Position numbers and translations under genes: made by a program. Positions 21,481 to 32,026 of a DNA stretch of 64,000 nt are shown piece by piece. How positions within the stretch are numbered: the first letter of the stretch is position 1; every line of letters starts with the position of its first letter. Under the pieces are notes generated by a model, which was not told the DNA's origin, ran no database searches, and worked only from the letters and a program-made list of their open reading frames with translations. Source of the stretch: Agarophyton chilense (lineage: Eukaryota > Rhodophyta > Florideophyceae > Gracilariales > Gracilariaceae); contig JARGXX010000073.1 of the NCBI GenBank assembly GCA_030374765.1, forward strand, positions 620,001 through 684,000, written 5' to 3'.

Positions 21481-23430
21481 TCATAACATATGTATGTAAT
21501 ATTTCGAATTTTGCTTTCCAACGTGACGCAAGAATGCCTCGATACTGCGCCGAATCATGTCGATCTGGTCCGGACACCGAGAGCCTATCGATTCCCTGAG
21601 GGATTTAAAAGATAACACTTGCATAATTTCGTCATCAGCATTTCCGGCATGTAAAATAGCATCGTCAGCTAGGCGTCTCAATTCTTCTTCGTCAAACTGA
21701 AAAAATGAAGCTGCTGGTGCTGGAGGCATTTCTGGAGGAGCAAGTCTCGATGCACGCTCTCCAACCACGTCTAGAACCCGTCGTGCTTCTGAGACTGATA
21801 CCCAATTCTTCGAAACTTCACAGAGAAGTTCTGACGGATAAAACGAGGCTTTATACCTCATTTTCGGACATGAGTGTATGTAGTAGCCCATGTAGTAGTA
21901 CCGCAGAGATGGGTATATGTGTGAAACACTCCTAATCCATTCGATTTCCTTCAAAGCTGAAAGTGTTCCAGGCGACAACTTGGCATAGTCAGGGTCGTAG
22001 AAGAGGTAAACAGAGCTAAGGCACTTTGGTAGCACGTCAACTACACCAACGGCAAAGAGTGTTCCAGCAATTCGGTACAGAACGTGGTACGACCCATACG
22101 TTTCTTCTGGGCTAGATACCGAATGCGTTCGTATTAAAGGACTATCGACGAGAAACCTTGTATAAATATCCTTTGTACATTGTGAAGCCTTCTCACGATG
22201 TATTGACATCTGGTACCTTCGAAAAAGGTCGTACGATTCGTTGCTGAACATAGAAGGAACCATCTGCATTGAAAAGTTGTTCGCGTTTGAAACTTGTCCT
22301 CCTCGTTGAGGCGCTGGTCGTTTGGCTTCGGATGAAGACGAATTGACAGGAACTCCAAGATGTTTTGCGATTTGGCTCTGGTCAGCATCACTCACTACAT
22401 CACTGACATCGCTCACATAGATATTTCCCAGACACGAAGATCGTCTGGGTTTCCAACTGTGTCCCGTTTTGCTCGGCAGTGACTGGACTTGTCTCACCAG
22501 GAAAAAAGCGTCGGCTGAACGCCCTTGGGGGTTCGCTATCTTCTGAGCGCTTTCATTCGGATGTGAAGCTTTATCTGGTTCTTTCCACCAAAAGTTGAGA
22601 AATCCTGGGTACGTCACTCCTACGGTTGCCACGCGGCAAAAAGGTTGGTTTTCACCCAAAATGCGCTGAAGAGCATCTGCGATGCACATCTGTCTCTTTA
22701 GAGGGTCATCACATTTCCGTTTCACCGTCCCTTGCTGTGCACAAGGCGAAGTTGTATTTGCGAAACTTCTTCTTTCTAGCGCTGCCAATACTAAAGCAAT
22801 ATTGCCGACTACATTTGGGAGTGCATTGTTTTGGACTGGAACGGATCGTTGTCCACTCTGTTGTGTTCGGTGAGAGCCGCCACCAATCTTTTTCCCTTTT
22901 TGACGCGGTGGAAACAACTTTAACTTTGATACGGCTTCTTGTACATGCTTCACACTCAAACTGAGATTCAAGTCATTTTCGACGGAAAGCGCGTGCACGG
23001 CTTCAATGATGGCAACTCTAGCAACTTTGGACTGTTGGTCAAAAGGTTTGGAAGTACTCATCGTAGTATGTTGGCGTGGTTCCTTATCCGGGCTCTTTTC
23101 CAAGTACGACCGGTCGGTGGCGGGTGACATAGAAGCGTGACGCAAGCGTTTGAGCACACGCTTATGGGTGCTCGAAGGTTTGAAATTGTTGGCGTCAAGA
23201 CGGATGACATATGGCGGGCAGCAGGTGTGGCTCAGACGGGGGCGATACAGATAACATCCGCTGCGGCGCCATCCTGCATCCAATAGTTGCTGGTAATCGT
23301 CAACGTGCAATCGGAGAGCCCACACGGCATAATTATGGCTGCCGTCGCTCTGTCTACAATAGCCGCATCTGGACGAGTCAGAGCCCAAATGAATGACGCG
23401 AGAACGAGGGACGCGAGTGGATTGAGTCAT
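21481..23430 (-). CDS. ATE1: Arginyl-tRNA--protein transferase
   Basis: 649 residues from the ATG at 23430; the frame is open upstream, but only from a non-ATG codon, so this start is preferred. ATE1 adds arginine from Arg-tRNA to proteins with N-terminal Asp, Glu or oxidised Cys, marking them for the N-degron pathway in cytosol and nucleus. The N-terminal domain has the family cysteine set CGYC (22-25) and TCC (70-71), known to bind zinc or an iron-sulphur cluster. It also has the block WRRSGCYLYRP. The C-terminal GNAT-like domain holds GTLFAVGVVDVLPKCLSSVY, the YYYMGYYIHSCPKMRYK block and the PSELLC motif. A Ser/Thr/Gln-rich low-complexity linker separates the two. TGACGTGA sits only about 15 bp upstream of the ATG. 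Confidence 0.95.
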   Translation of the reverse strand: MTQSTRVPRSRVIHLGSDSSRCGYCRQSDGSHNYAVWALRLHVDDYQQLLDAGWRRSGCYLYRPRLSHTCCPPYVIRLDANNFKPSSTHKRVLKRLRHASMSPATDRSYLEKSPDKEPRQHTTMSTSKPFDQQSKVARVAIIEAVHALSVENDLNLSLSVKHVQEAVSKLKLFPPRQKGKKIGGGSHRTQQSGQRSVPVQNNALPNVVGNIALVLAALERRSFANTTSPCAQQGTVKRKCDDPLKRQMCIADALQRILGENQPFCRVATVGVTYPGFLNFWWKEPDKASHPNESAQKIANPQGRSADAFFLVRQVQSLPSKTGHSWKPRRSSCLGNIYVSDVSDVVSDADQSQIAKHLGVPVNSSSSEAKRPAPQRGGQVSNANNFSMQMVPSMFSNESYDLFRRYQMSIHREKASQCTKDIYTRFLVDSPLIRTHSVSSPEETYGSYHVLYRIAGTLFAVGVVDVLPKCLSSVYLFYDPDYAKLSPGTLSALKEIEWIRSVSHIYPSLRYYYMGYYIHSCPKMRYKASFYPSELLCEVSKNWVSVSEARRVLDVVGERASRLAPPEMPPAPAASFFQFDEEELRRLADDAILHAGNADDEIMQVLSFKSLRESIGSRCPDQIDMIRRSIEAFLRHVGKQNSKYYIHML

Positions 23431-24075
23431 GGTGAATGCGCTGGTGACGTGATAAATGTGGAGCGCAAAGCACTGAGGAAGGAAGAAGGCGGTGGTGTGA
23501 AATGAGGGGCGCGTTGAGGGGTGCAGGAGGATAATATAATGCTTGCAGCAATCTGAGAGAACTCGAGCGTGCGTCACCCTCGCCGCACTGGCAGGTGCAC
23601 GACAGACACAAGTGAAGTGGCTCGACGTGGCTCAAGACACAGCAAGGCGTTGCAACATTTGTGTTGTTCGAAATAGCAAAATGCATCGCCGCTTTTGCAT
23701 GATCTCTTTTTCCAAAAAAATCACATTTTCTTGCGAGTCTCAAAAGAGTCGCGCTATTAGACAAAGGGCTAGCGGCTCGCTCTAATACCAATGAATCACC
23801 GCTCTTGGCGGATACTATTACTACAAACGTACCATCGGCTTGCGGAAAACGATACTCGTAAACGGACAAGCCACTCTTGTTTGTGGCATTTCTCCGCGGA
23901 AACGCGTGTTTCCATCGCGTCCAATAACCATCAAGTGCAGATTGTTTACAATTGGTCATTCGATCTGAAAAAAATTGTAGTCTTCCAACTAACGAACTGA
24001 AGCTACACCTCGCCGCGCACACCAACGCGGGTGGCACACGTAAGAGCAAAGAGCATCGCGCAATTCATTTCCTAC
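23431..24075 (-). other. Gap between ChlH and ATE1 with a doubtful reading frame
   Basis: The gap contains a reverse-strand frame with an ATG at 23959 that runs to 23378, overlapping the ATE1 start by about 50 bp; it would encode 193 residues. Its first part (around FPRRNATNKSGLSVYEYRF and DGTFVVIVSAKSGDSLVLE) reads like protein, but the rest drifts into Ser/His/Leu-rich noise. It resembles no family I know and may be an unspliced fragment or chance. TGACGTGA (TCACGTCA on the coding strand) at 23445-23452 lies in the ATE1 leader. Confidence 0.25.
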
Positions 24076-27000
24076 CTATTCCACTCCTTCGATACGATCT
24101 TCAACTTCGCTGTATAGCTCGCGAAGTTTGTCAAGATCGTCATCCGATGCGTCCCAGTATCCGCGCCCAGCCGCCTCGAGGAATGTTGTCACCATGTCCC
24201 TGAAGCTGTTGGGATTCATGTCCAACAAACGCTTTTGCATCTCCTCATCCTTGATGAAAGTATCGTTGGCATCCTGGAACACAAAGTTATCCACCGCGCC
24301 AGAAGTGGCAGCAAAACCGTACGTATTCCTTAAGCGCTTGGCAATCTCCCTCGCGCCCTCATAGCCCGACTTGAGGTTTCCCTCAATCCATTTCGGGTTG
24401 ACCAGTTTCGTCCTCGTATCGAGGCGGATGGTGGCAGACAGTGAGCGCACCTGGGCGTTTGCGGTGGTAGTGTCCGCGATGAATGCCTTGGGTTGCTTCC
24501 CGTCCTTGCGAAGGCGCTGCACAACCTTGGTTGGGTCAGAATCCAGGTAGTGAGACACGTCAGTCAAAGATATTTCCCCGCTATCCAGATTCTGGAATGT
24601 CACGTCCACAGTGGACAACGACTTCTCGAAGATGGCTTGGCTCACTTTCATTTCTCCGGGTCGATCGGCGTTGAACGCAAAGCCTTTGCGTGACAAGTAC
24701 ATGTCCTGCAACTGTTTCTCATCTTCCCAGCCACCGTTTTCGATTGCCAACGAAACGTTTGCAGAATAACTTCCAGAGGCGTTTGAAAACACACGAGTAG
24801 CAGCTTCGCGAACTGGAATGTCTAGTTCAGCTGCTTGCTCCAAGGCGTGCTTACGCACAAAATTCATCGCTGGATCCTCATCAGCCTCGGCTGCCAACTT
24901 CACAGCCTTGTCCATGAGCGCCATCTGGTTGATGAACAGATCCCTGAAGACACCGGAGCAGTTGACCACCACGTCCACTCGTGGGCGCCCCAATTCCTCC
25001 AGAGGAATCAATTCGATCTTGTTCACACGACCAAGCGGGTCCGGAAGCGGTTTAGCACCGATGAGCCAGTAGATTTCGGCGATGCTTTCCCCAGAGGTTT
25101 TAAGACAGTCCGAGCCCCACATCATCACGCTAATAGTTTCTGGGAACTTGCCCTCAGTGTTCATCTGTTGCTCCAAAAGCCTTTCGACAACAATCTTACC
25201 AGAGTCCAATGCCGCAATAGTCGGCAAGCTTTGCGGATCCAGCGCGTGAATGTTTTTCCCGGTAGGTAGCACATCGGGATTGCGAACAGGATCGCCTCCA
25301 GGTCCTGGGGGGATGAAGCGGCCCTCAAGGGCGTCAACGAGGGCACCCATTTCATTGTCCTTGATAATCTGTTCAAGGCAGAATTCAAGATAGTCAACCA
25401 TGGGCGCAAGAGCCTCATCGGAAACATCCGGGAAACCCCTCTCTTTCAAGGCTTCGCCCATGGGCGACTTGATGCCCATCATCTTTCCAATAAATGCCCC
25501 AAGGTCAATGGCCGCAACTCTGTCGATTCGACCGTCTGCGTTCACAGAGTTGTTGACCAGCGCTCGCACGGCCTCTCTACTTGCCTCAGTGATCTTCTGC
25601 AGCAAGTCCACATCCTCCAAGACGCCCTTGTCAGAGTTTTTGTATATCTCGTCGATGTCGCGGTTGATGGACTCAGCAATCACACGGGGAAGGGACTTCG
25701 TTTCTATCTCGCCCTTGCCGTTGAGCCTGTCAAGGCTAGAAATGCTCACAAGAGTAGCAATGGCTTCCTGTGCGGTCGGGGGCTCACCAATAGTGTGCAG
25801 GCCGGACGGCAGCAATCGCGACTCCACTTCGATGAGTTTCTTGTAGATCTTTCCAACAATCAAGTCGCGTTCAGACTCGGTCATTGACTTGGCGTCCTCT
25901 TCTGGAAGCGCGACGTCCTTATCAAGGTTGACTTGGCGAGCGAGCTCTATGATGGAGTTAACGATGCCGCCGGCGCGCCCGGTGTTTTTCTGGCCTTGGT
26001 AGGAAGCGACGAGCTCTGACAGATCCTTGAGACCCTTGTACAAGCCGGCGTTTTCCGCCGGGGGGGTCAAGTAGGAAATAGTTCCGGCGTAGGAGCGGCG
26101 CTTGGCAATCGTGGCCTCTGATGGGTTGTTGGCCGCATAATAGTAGATGTTGGGGATGGAACTGATCAATCGATCCGGGTAGCAAAAGTCAGACATGCCG
26201 ACCTGTTTTCCAGGCATGAACTCCAACGAGCCATGAGTGCCAAAATGAAGCACTGCGTCCGCCTTCCAGATCTTTTCGAGGAAGGTGTAAAAAGCGGCAA
26301 ATCCGTGATGGGGGGATGCGCTTTTGGCAAACAAGAGCCTCATGGGGTCTCCCTCATAGCCAAAAGTGGGCTGTATGCCAATGAAGACGTTGCCAAACTG
26401 CTTGCCGTAGACAAGCAAGTCCTTTCCATCCGTGTTCAGGTGACCCGGCGCAGGGCCCCAGTTCTCGTGGAGAGTTTGGTGGTAGTCGCACTCAGTCTCG
26501 TACTCGGGAACTGACATGCGGTACGCCACATTCAGTTCTGGGGAGCTGTATCTGGCCTCCTTGTCGTGCAGAATTTCCTCCATGAGAGCTGCGGGAGACT
26601 CTGGAAGGTTTTCGACGGTGTAACCTTGGTCTTTCAGACCCTGCATGACCTTGAAGGTCGATCCGAACACGTCGAGGTACGCGGCAGTTCCAATGTTGCC
26701 CTTGTCCGGGGGGAAGGCGAAAATCGTGACGGCGACCTTCTTCTCGGCAACCTGCTTGCGGCGCAGCTCGGCCCATTTCAATGCGCGGCCGGCAATGGTC
26801 CTGATGCGGTTCTGCAACGGGATGGATCGGCCGGTGAGACCGTCACGGCCGGCAAAGATGACCGGTTCGATGGCGCCATCCAGCTCGGGCAGCGAAACCT
26901 GCAGCGCAACCTGAACCGGGTGAAGGCCCAAGTCGGACTCCTTCCATTCTTCGGTAGTCTGGAATACAAGCGGTAGAGAACAGAGGTACGGCCTGTCGAG

Positions 27001-28248
27001 CTTTTTGAGGGTGGCGATGGCCTTGGGGTGATCCTGACGCGCCGGACCTCCGACCAGAGCAAAGCCAGTGAGGGAGATGACGACGTCAACGTTGGCGTTG
27101 TTGGTGCCCTTGTGGAAGAAAAACTTTTCAATGGGCAACGAGTAGTCCAGCCCGCTGGAGAAGACCGGGATGACCTTTGCTCCGCCGGCCTCCAGCTCGG
27201 AAACCAGAGACACGTAGTGGCAGTCGTCACCAGTGATCATGTGGGTTCGGGCCAGAACAAGGCCCACGGTGGGCGATTGGGCCGTCAAGCCCGCTGCGAT
27301 GCAGTGCTCGTTTTCATACCAGTCCGTGTACTCGGCGAGGTCTTCAAACATGCGGGGCGCCACCGGGTGCCAGATGCCGACGTCCGGGTAGACGACGGGC
27401 AGGGCGACCTGTTCGATCTGTTTCGGGGAGGCGGCGACGTACTTGTCGGTGATCATGAGCAAGAAGTTTTGAATGTTGTCCACCGAGCCGCCGAGCCAGT
27501 ACTGGAAGGAGAGCATGAAGGAGCGGGCGTCCTGGGCTTTGTCGTTGGGGAGGTACTTGAGGACCTTGGGCAGGGTGCGAAGCAGCTTAAGCATGCTGTC
27601 TTCGAAGGCGGCGCCGCTCTGCTTCTTTCTCTTGCGCATGAAATTGGCGATGGCGCTGTTGCTGCCACCGAGTTGGTTCATCTGGAAGGAGCCCAGCTTG
27701 TTCAATCTCATGACGTCCGGCATGGAGGGGAAGATGACACAGGCGTCCAGGCGGTCTCGAACGGGCTTGACGGCGTCTACAACAAGTTCAGCCAGGTCCT
27801 GGACAAAAATGAGACTGCCGATGAAGATGTTGGCGCTTTCCAGATCGGCCTTGAGCATGCGATAGTTTACAGGGTCGCGCAATTCTTCAAGCAGATAGCC
27901 GCAGAGCTCCATGCTGATGTGGGGGTTATTCTGGTTGATGCGGTTTGCGGCGGCAGTCATGGAGCTTTGATACTGGCTTTCCAGCACGATGTACACAATC
28001 TTGACGCACTTGCGCTGGTCGGTGGGGGCGACGACCTTGCGATCGGCGGGCTTTGAGGAGGTGAAGAGGCCGTTTCCCACAATGGCGTTTGTGGCGGCGG
28101 CGCCGCCGCCGGCGGACGGGCGCGACGCGGCGGACGCGGGGCGTAGCGGGACGGACAGCGGTGTGACAAAGGTGCTGTCGTCAAGGGCGGGGCGCGGGCG
28201 TCGAAGGACGGCGGAGCCCGCGCCGAGGACGAAAGCAAGCTTGGTCAT
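24076..28248 (-). CDS. CHLH: Magnesium-chelatase subunit H, plastid-targeted
   Basis: 1390 residues from the ATG at 28248, close to the 1381 of the Arabidopsis protein. ChlH is the large porphyrin-binding subunit that, with ChlI and ChlD, inserts Mg into protoporphyrin IX, the first committed step of chlorophyll synthesis in the plastid stroma. Recognised blocks include [36 protein letters not shown], the central CobN-type segment [20 protein letters not shown] and [14 protein letters not shown]. The first 80 residues are Ala/Ser/Pro/Arg-rich and start [11 protein letters not shown], a plausible transit peptide with Phe at position 6. The gene is intronless. Its 5' end lies in very GC-rich DNA, and it is divergent from U2A'. 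The family assignment is certain; plastid import is inferred. Confidence 0.97.
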   Translation of the reverse strand: MTKLAFVLGAGSAVLRRPRPALDDSTFVTPLSVPLRPASAASRPSAGGGAAATNAIVGNGLFTSSKPADRKVVAPTDQRKCVKIVYIVLESQYQSSMTAAANRINQNNPHISMELCGYLLEELRDPVNYRMLKADLESANIFIGSLIFVQDLAELVVDAVKPVRDRLDACVIFPSMPDVMRLNKLGSFQMNQLGGSNSAIANFMRKRKKQSGAAFEDSMLKLLRTLPKVLKYLPNDKAQDARSFMLSFQYWLGGSVDNIQNFLLMITDKYVAASPKQIEQVALPVVYPDVGIWHPVAPRMFEDLAEYTDWYENEHCIAAGLTAQSPTVGLVLARTHMITGDDCHYVSLVSELEAGGAKVIPVFSSGLDYSLPIEKFFFHKGTNNANVDVVISLTGFALVGGPARQDHPKAIATLKKLDRPYLCSLPLVFQTTEEWKESDLGLHPVQVALQVSLPELDGAIEPVIFAGRDGLTGRSIPLQNRIRTIAGRALKWAELRRKQVAEKKVAVTIFAFPPDKGNIGTAAYLDVFGSTFKVMQGLKDQGYTVENLPESPAALMEEILHDKEARYSSPELNVAYRMSVPEYETECDYHQTLHENWGPAPGHLNTDGKDLLVYGKQFGNVFIGIQPTFGYEGDPMRLLFAKSASPHHGFAAFYTFLEKIWKADAVLHFGTHGSLEFMPGKQVGMSDFCYPDRLISSIPNIYYYAANNPSEATIAKRRSYAGTISYLTPPAENAGLYKGLKDLSELVASYQGQKNTGRAGGIVNSIIELARQVNLDKDVALPEEDAKSMTESERDLIVGKIYKKLIEVESRLLPSGLHTIGEPPTAQEAIATLVSISSLDRLNGKGEIETKSLPRVIAESINRDIDEIYKNSDKGVLEDVDLLQKITEASREAVRALVNNSVNADGRIDRVAAIDLGAFIGKMMGIKSPMGEALKERGFPDVSDEALAPMVDYLEFCLEQIIKDNEMGALVDALEGRFIPPGPGGDPVRNPDVLPTGKNIHALDPQSLPTIAALDSGKIVVERLLEQQMNTEGKFPETISVMMWGSDCLKTSGESIAEIYWLIGAKPLPDPLGRVNKIELIPLEELGRPRVDVVVNCSGVFRDLFINQMALMDKAVKLAAEADEDPAMNFVRKHALEQAAELDIPVREAATRVFSNASGSYSANVSLAIENGGWEDEKQLQDMYLSRKGFAFNADRPGEMKVSQAIFEKSLSTVDVTFQNLDSGEISLTDVSHYLDSDPTKVVQRLRKDGKQPKAFIADTTTANAQVRSLSATIRLDTRTKLVNPKWIEGNLKSGYEGAREIAKRLRNTYGFAATSGAVDNFVFQDANDTFIKDEEMQKRLLDMNPNSFRDMVTTFLEAAGRGYWDASDDDLDKLRELYSEVEDRIEGVE

Positions 28249-28734
28249 ATTGTACAGGGGAGGGGGGAGGTGAGATGAGGGGTCAAACGGCGGCGATGAC
28301 GCGGGCAGCTTCAAGCAGGAGCGCGGGGTGAGGGGGTGAGGGGGTGAGAGGGCAACAGGCCGACGGACAAGGGGCGAGTGTGAAAGACGGAGCGATAAGA
28401 CGCGAAAGCGCGACGCGCCAAGGCGGCGAGATCAGTACACACACCGCGCGCAGCGACACACACTCATTCCGCCACAGCTGCGCACGACTCGGCGGTCGCA
28501 CCGGCATGCGCAAAAATCAGTGGCGTGCAGCGGCGCGATCTTCGCGCAAAGCGGCACGAGCCCGCGACGCGACGATTCAATTGGTTGACAACACGCGCGG
28601 CACGCGCGCCGATATTTGCGCCAAACGGCATTTGGTGTGTGTGGTGCGCGGCGCGCGGCTCGACGCATCTCGGCGACGGCGCGCATCTCGCAGATTTGCG
28701 CGCAAACCCTTGCGCGCGGCTGCAGCTGTGCAAC

Positions 28735-28834
28735 GGGTACGTGTGGCACAGTGTTCCACGGGTACGTGTGGCACAGTGTTCCACGGGTACGTGTGGCACA
28801 GTGTTCCACGGGTACGCGTGGTACAGTATGCCAC
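28735..28834. repeat. Four-copy 25-bp tandem repeat
   Basis: Units start at 28735, 28760, 28785 and 28810. Each begins GGGTACGTGTGGCACAGTG and ends TTCCAC; the first three are identical and the fourth has three substitutions (GCGTGGTACAGTATGCCAC). GTGG and CCAC within a unit can pair, so units could also form small hairpins. The ACGTG core resembles plant G-box-type elements. The near-identity suggests recent expansion or selection. Confidence 0.85.
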
Positions 28835-28918
28835 GCGGGCCGCGTGTGTGCGCGCGCTTGGACACGCCGCCTATACAATAAATGTTCACCGCGGGTATCG
28901 TCATCAGCGTAATCGCCG

Positions 28919-28920
<2 letters not shown>

Positions 28921-28966
<46 letters not shown>
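28921..28966 (+). repeat. GTC triplet microsatellite in the U2A' leader
   Basis: Fifteen uninterrupted GTC units plus one base, 22 bp upstream of the U2A' start codon and so probably in its 5' untranslated leader. In one frame it would encode poly-Arg, but no ATG supports translation. Length variation between strains is likely. Confidence 0.85.
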
Positions 28967-28969
<3 letters not shown>

Positions 28970-28988
28970 AGTCGCTTTCCCGCGCAAG

Positions 28989-29765
28989 ATGCGTCTGACG
29001 GCGGACGTGGTGCGCGCGGCGCCGCAGGCGCTCAACTGCGTGGGCGACCGCGAGCTGGTGCTGCGCAACCTCGCGCTGGCCACGCTGGAGAACCTGGCGG
29101 CCGCGCGCGACGCCTTCGACAGCATCGACGTATCGTGCAACGCGCTAACGCAGTTGAGCGGCGCCGAGCTGCCGCGCCTGTCGCGACTGACGACGCTACA
29201 CGCGGGAAACAACCACATCGTCGCGATCGGCACCAATCTCTCGCACGCGCTGCCCAATCTCCACACCCTGGTGCTCACCACCAACCGCGTGCGCACGCTG
29301 GCGCAGCTAAATCTGCCCGAGCTGTCGCGCCTGTCGCGCCTGCGCGTGCTGTGCGTGGCGCGCAACCCGGTGGCCAGCGACGCCAACTTTCGCGCCATGG
29401 TGCTGCGCGCGTTGCCCGCGTTGCGCGTGCTCAACTTCACGCGTGTGACGCGCGCGGAGCGCGCGGCGGGGGAAGTAGCACGAGCAGCGGCGGCGGCGGA
29501 CGCGACGCGGAGACGACGACGGGGGCGTGACATGGGCGATGAGGGTGATACCGAAGGCGGCGGCTTGAAGAAGCGCGCGCGGCGCGCGCTGTCCGTTGAG
29601 CAGATGGCGGCTGTGCGCGCGCAGATTGAGGCTGCCACCAGCGTGGAGCAGGTGGTGCGCATACAGAAGGCGGTGATGGCGGGCGGCGACGTTGCGCGCG
29701 CGCTGCAAACTGCGACAAGTGCTGACGGAATAACAAGCGCTCACGCGACGACAAGCACGCGGTGA
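28989..29765 (+). CDS. SNRPA1: U2 snRNP component A' (leucine-rich repeat protein)
   Basis: 258 residues, near the human 255. U2A' binds U2B'' and U2 snRNA stem-loop IV in the spliceosome. The frame is open far upstream because of GC-rich repeats, but ATG 28989 gives MRLTADVVRAAPQALN, aligning with the family start (MVKLTAELI). Family order is intact: DRELVLRNL, the ENLAAARDAFDSIDVSCN repeat, leucine-rich repeats to about residue 150, the RNPVASDANFR cap and LRVLNFTRV. A basic Arg/Ala-rich region and a C-terminal helix (EQMAAVRAQIEAATSVEQV) end the protein, as in the human one. Codon third positions are strongly G/C. The gene converges on the kinase, with 103 bp between stop codons. Presence of a U2A' fits the few introns seen nearby. 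Confidence 0.93.
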   Translation: MRLTADVVRAAPQALNCVGDRELVLRNLALATLENLAAARDAFDSIDVSCNALTQLSGAELPRLSRLTTLHAGNNHIVAIGTNLSHALPNLHTLVLTTNRVRTLAQLNLPELSRLSRLRVLCVARNPVASDANFRAMVLRALPALRVLNFTRVTRAERAAGEVARAAAAADATRRRRRGRDMGDEGDTEGGGLKKRARRALSVEQMAAVRAQIEAATSVEQVVRIQKAVMAGGDVARALQTATSADGITSAHATTSTR

Positions 29766-29868
29766 GCTCATTTACAGGCTAAAGTAGGGGGCGGGCGGAC
29801 GTTGACAGGCTGCGAACGCGTTCAACTTGTCGCATCGCACCTGCCTGACACCCGCGCGCCTCGTAAGG

Positions 29869-31182
29869 CTACATCTGCAGCACGGCGCCGGCACCAACGC
29901 GCTCGTGCTCGCTCTCGGAGGGCAGGTTGGACTTGCAGTGCTGCAGCCAGCGCACGTGAAGCTCGGCGCCATGGTCGCAAGCGTAATCGGCGCCTGCGCC
30001 GGGCAATTGGTGGTCGGACTCCGAAAGCGGCGACATGGGCACGTGCGGTAAATGGTGCAGCTCGAGGGCGTGCGGGGGCAATTGGGCAAACTGGTTGTAA
30101 CAACGACGCTCCAGAGAGGGTTGCGACGACGCCAAGCGGCGTCGCAGCGTGGGAAAGTCGCCCAGACCGAGGTCGGCGAGATAGCGCAGTATTTGCATGT
30201 CGGGGTGCAACAGCGGCTTGTCCGGGGGCGCGGGGACGGGGGCGCGATAGGGGGCGTTGGGCACAAGGTCGCGGTACACGTCGTTGCGACAGGGCTGCGA
30301 GTTGAACCACGGCAGACGGGTGATTTGCGGGAGGGTGATACGCGAGGAAGGGTTGACGCACAACATGGCGCGCATGAGTTGGGCCAGGGCGGACGGCACC
30401 TGCGACGGGATGTAAAACGCGCCGGAACGAATGGTGGCAGTGAGACGTTGTAGATTGTGGTGGTCAAAGGGAAGACCGCCCGTGGTGATGGCGAAGAGCA
30501 CGACGCCGAGCGACCACACGTCGGCGGCGCGGCCGTCGTACGGGTCGGCGTGCAGCACCTCTGGGGCGCAGTAGTGCGGCGAGCCGCACGACGTGGCCAT
30601 GAGGGCGCCGGGGGTAGCAATGGCGGCCATGCCAAAGTCGGCCAGCTTGAGACGTCCGTCGGCGGTAAGCAACACGTTCTCCGGCTTGAGATCGCGGTGA
30701 CACACGCCGCGGTTATGACAGAACAACAAGGCGAAGACCAACTGTTGAAAGACAGCAAGCAACTCGGGCGGGCGCAAATGACCGTGTGCGACAAGATGGT
30801 CGAAGAGCTCGCCGCGCTGACAGAACTCGAGCACGAGTACGACGGCGGCAGGGGTGTGAAAGACGTCGAAAAGACGCAACACGCCGACGACCGGAGCGGA
30901 AGAGGAGGAGGAGGAGGAGGAGGAGGAGGAGGCGGTGGTGTGTGCAGTGTGCACAGCGGCTGCCATGAATTTACTGATGGCTATCTCGCGGCGTAGCTTT
31001 TGTAGCATGTGGGGTTTTTGGTGAAGAAGACGTCTGGACACGATCTTGAGGGCGACCAAACGTGTGGTGTGTACGTGACGCGCCAACTTGACCTTGCCGG
31101 AGGCGCCTGCGCCCAGCGTGCGCAGCGCGACGTAGTGGCCGTAGCGCGGCGCGGGGGGGGCGGTGTCGTCGGGAGCGCTCAT
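29869..31182 (-). CDS. Ser/Thr protein kinase of the BRSK/SAD/NIM1 (AMPK-related) type
   Basis: 437 residues from the ATG at 31182. Kinase motifs are complete: glycine loop GAGASGKVKLA (24-34), ATP-binding Lys46 in VALKIV, helix-C Glu66, catalytic HRDLKPEN (162-169), DFG (182-184), and an activation loop ending MATSCGSPHY with the LKB1-type threonine at 197. CGSPHYCAPEV and DGRAADVWSLGV match BRSK/SAD kinases closely. An 11-residue poly-Ser insert (about 85-95) sits between helix C and beta 4, where the family has little slack. Residues about 335-375 resemble the UBA-like domain of AMPK-related kinases. The very C-terminus is unique. Known relatives control cell polarity or the G2/M switch; the substrate here cannot be told. 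It is divergent from the exonuclease III-fold gene. Confidence 0.85.
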   Translation of the reverse strand: MSAPDDTAPPAPRYGHYVALRTLGAGASGKVKLARHVHTTRLVALKIVSRRLLHQKPHMLQKLRREIAISKFMAAAVHTAHTTASSSSSSSSSSSAPVVGVLRLFDVFHTPAAVVLVLEFCQRGELFDHLVAHGHLRPPELLAVFQQLVFALLFCHNRGVCHRDLKPENVLLTADGRLKLADFGMAAIATPGALMATSCGSPHYCAPEVLHADPYDGRAADVWSLGVVLFAITTGGLPFDHHNLQRLTATIRSGAFYIPSQVPSALAQLMRAMLCVNPSSRITLPQITRLPWFNSQPCRNDVYRDLVPNAPYRAPVPAPPDKPLLHPDMQILRYLADLGLGDFPTLRRRLASSQPSLERRCYNQFAQLPPHALELHHLPHVPMSPLSESDHQLPGAGADYACDHGAELHVRWLQHCKSNLPSESEHERVGAGAVLQM

Positions 31183-32026
31183 GGCGAAGGGAATGGGGGA
31201 GCAGTGTTTGGGGAGGGAGAAGGCGGGCGGGTGGGCGCGGCTGAGGGTGAGGACGATGACGACTACGGAGGTGGTGGTGGGTGTGTAAAGCGCGCTGCAA
31301 ATTTGCAGGGCGGCGCGTTTCATTGGGGGCCGCGCGCGAGCTCATGTATGAGGTTTTTTTTTATGGTGATGTGCTCAAAGCCAGTCCTGCGCGGCGCGCC
31401 ACGTGGACACAACAACCAACGTCAGTCGCCAGCGGACGCACAGCGCAAGCGAATGGGGGGGGGGGGGCGCAACTTACGTTGATATCGGCACGGCCGGCGC
31501 CATCACCCTCCGACGGTGACGGCGACTTGCGCTTCGCGCGCGGTCTTCGCGCCAAGTGAAAACAACGTCAGACTCACACACTCATGCGCGGCACGTTCAA
31601 CGCGAGCAACGGTTCAAATGCATGGAATGGCGCGCGTGACGTACTGCGTGCGCTGCGTGCCGCGGACGGCGCCCTGACGCGCGCGTTCCTCGGCGGCGCG
31701 GAGCTGCTGCTCGCGACGCGTCGGCGCCGATGGCGTCATTACTATGCGCGCCGGCGGCGCGTCTTTGTTAGGCGCCCTGTGCTGCTTCTCTGCTGCGCTT
31801 GACGTGCGCGCTGTCGTCGTCAAGCCGTCGCCGCAGCAGCACGTGTTGCCCATTTCGGTTGTGTGCTCGTCGCTTTGCGCTTCTTTCCACGCGCGCGCCG
31901 CGTCTCCTTCTCAAATACCGTCCACTCGCCCTTTTTTCAATTCGGCCCGCCCGCCCCTTTCGCCCGCCCCACCACCCCCCCCTGCGCTCTGCGCGCGCGC
32001 GACCCCTCTTCCGCCCCTTCGTCGCC
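31183..32026. promoter_or_regulatory. GC-rich divergent intergenic region
   Basis: 844 bp between the kinase start (-) and the exonuclease III-fold gene start (+). It holds a 13-base G run at 31455-31467 and many GCGC steps. Several frames stay open on both strands, as expected from base composition, and none has family-like content. CCACGTGG-type sequence occurs near 31400. No RNA gene is recognised. Confidence 0.4.

Larger units (their letters stand above)
28249..28988. promoter_or_regulatory. GC-rich divergent promoter of ChlH and U2A'
   Basis: 740 bp between divergent start codons, dominated by simple and tandem repeats rather than genes. It includes four 25-bp tandem units at 28735-28834, each carrying a TACGTG or close variant, and a GTC triplet run at 28921-28966 that ends 22 bp before the U2A' ATG. 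Frames in this region are long only because the DNA is GC-rich. Shared control of a chlorophyll gene and a splicing gene is possible but unproven. Confidence 0.5.

Noticed and set aside
27028-28056. 342-codon forward frame opposite ChlH
   Set aside because: It is the complement of well-conserved ChlH coding sequence; length is due to GC-rich codons and it has no family content.
28735-28834. CRISPR-like array
   Set aside because: Units are contiguous with no spacers, in a eukaryotic promoter; it is a simple tandem repeat.
28344-28988. N-terminal extension of U2A' from an upstream frame
   Set aside because: It would translate the tandem and triplet repeats; ATG 28989 aligns exactly with the family start.
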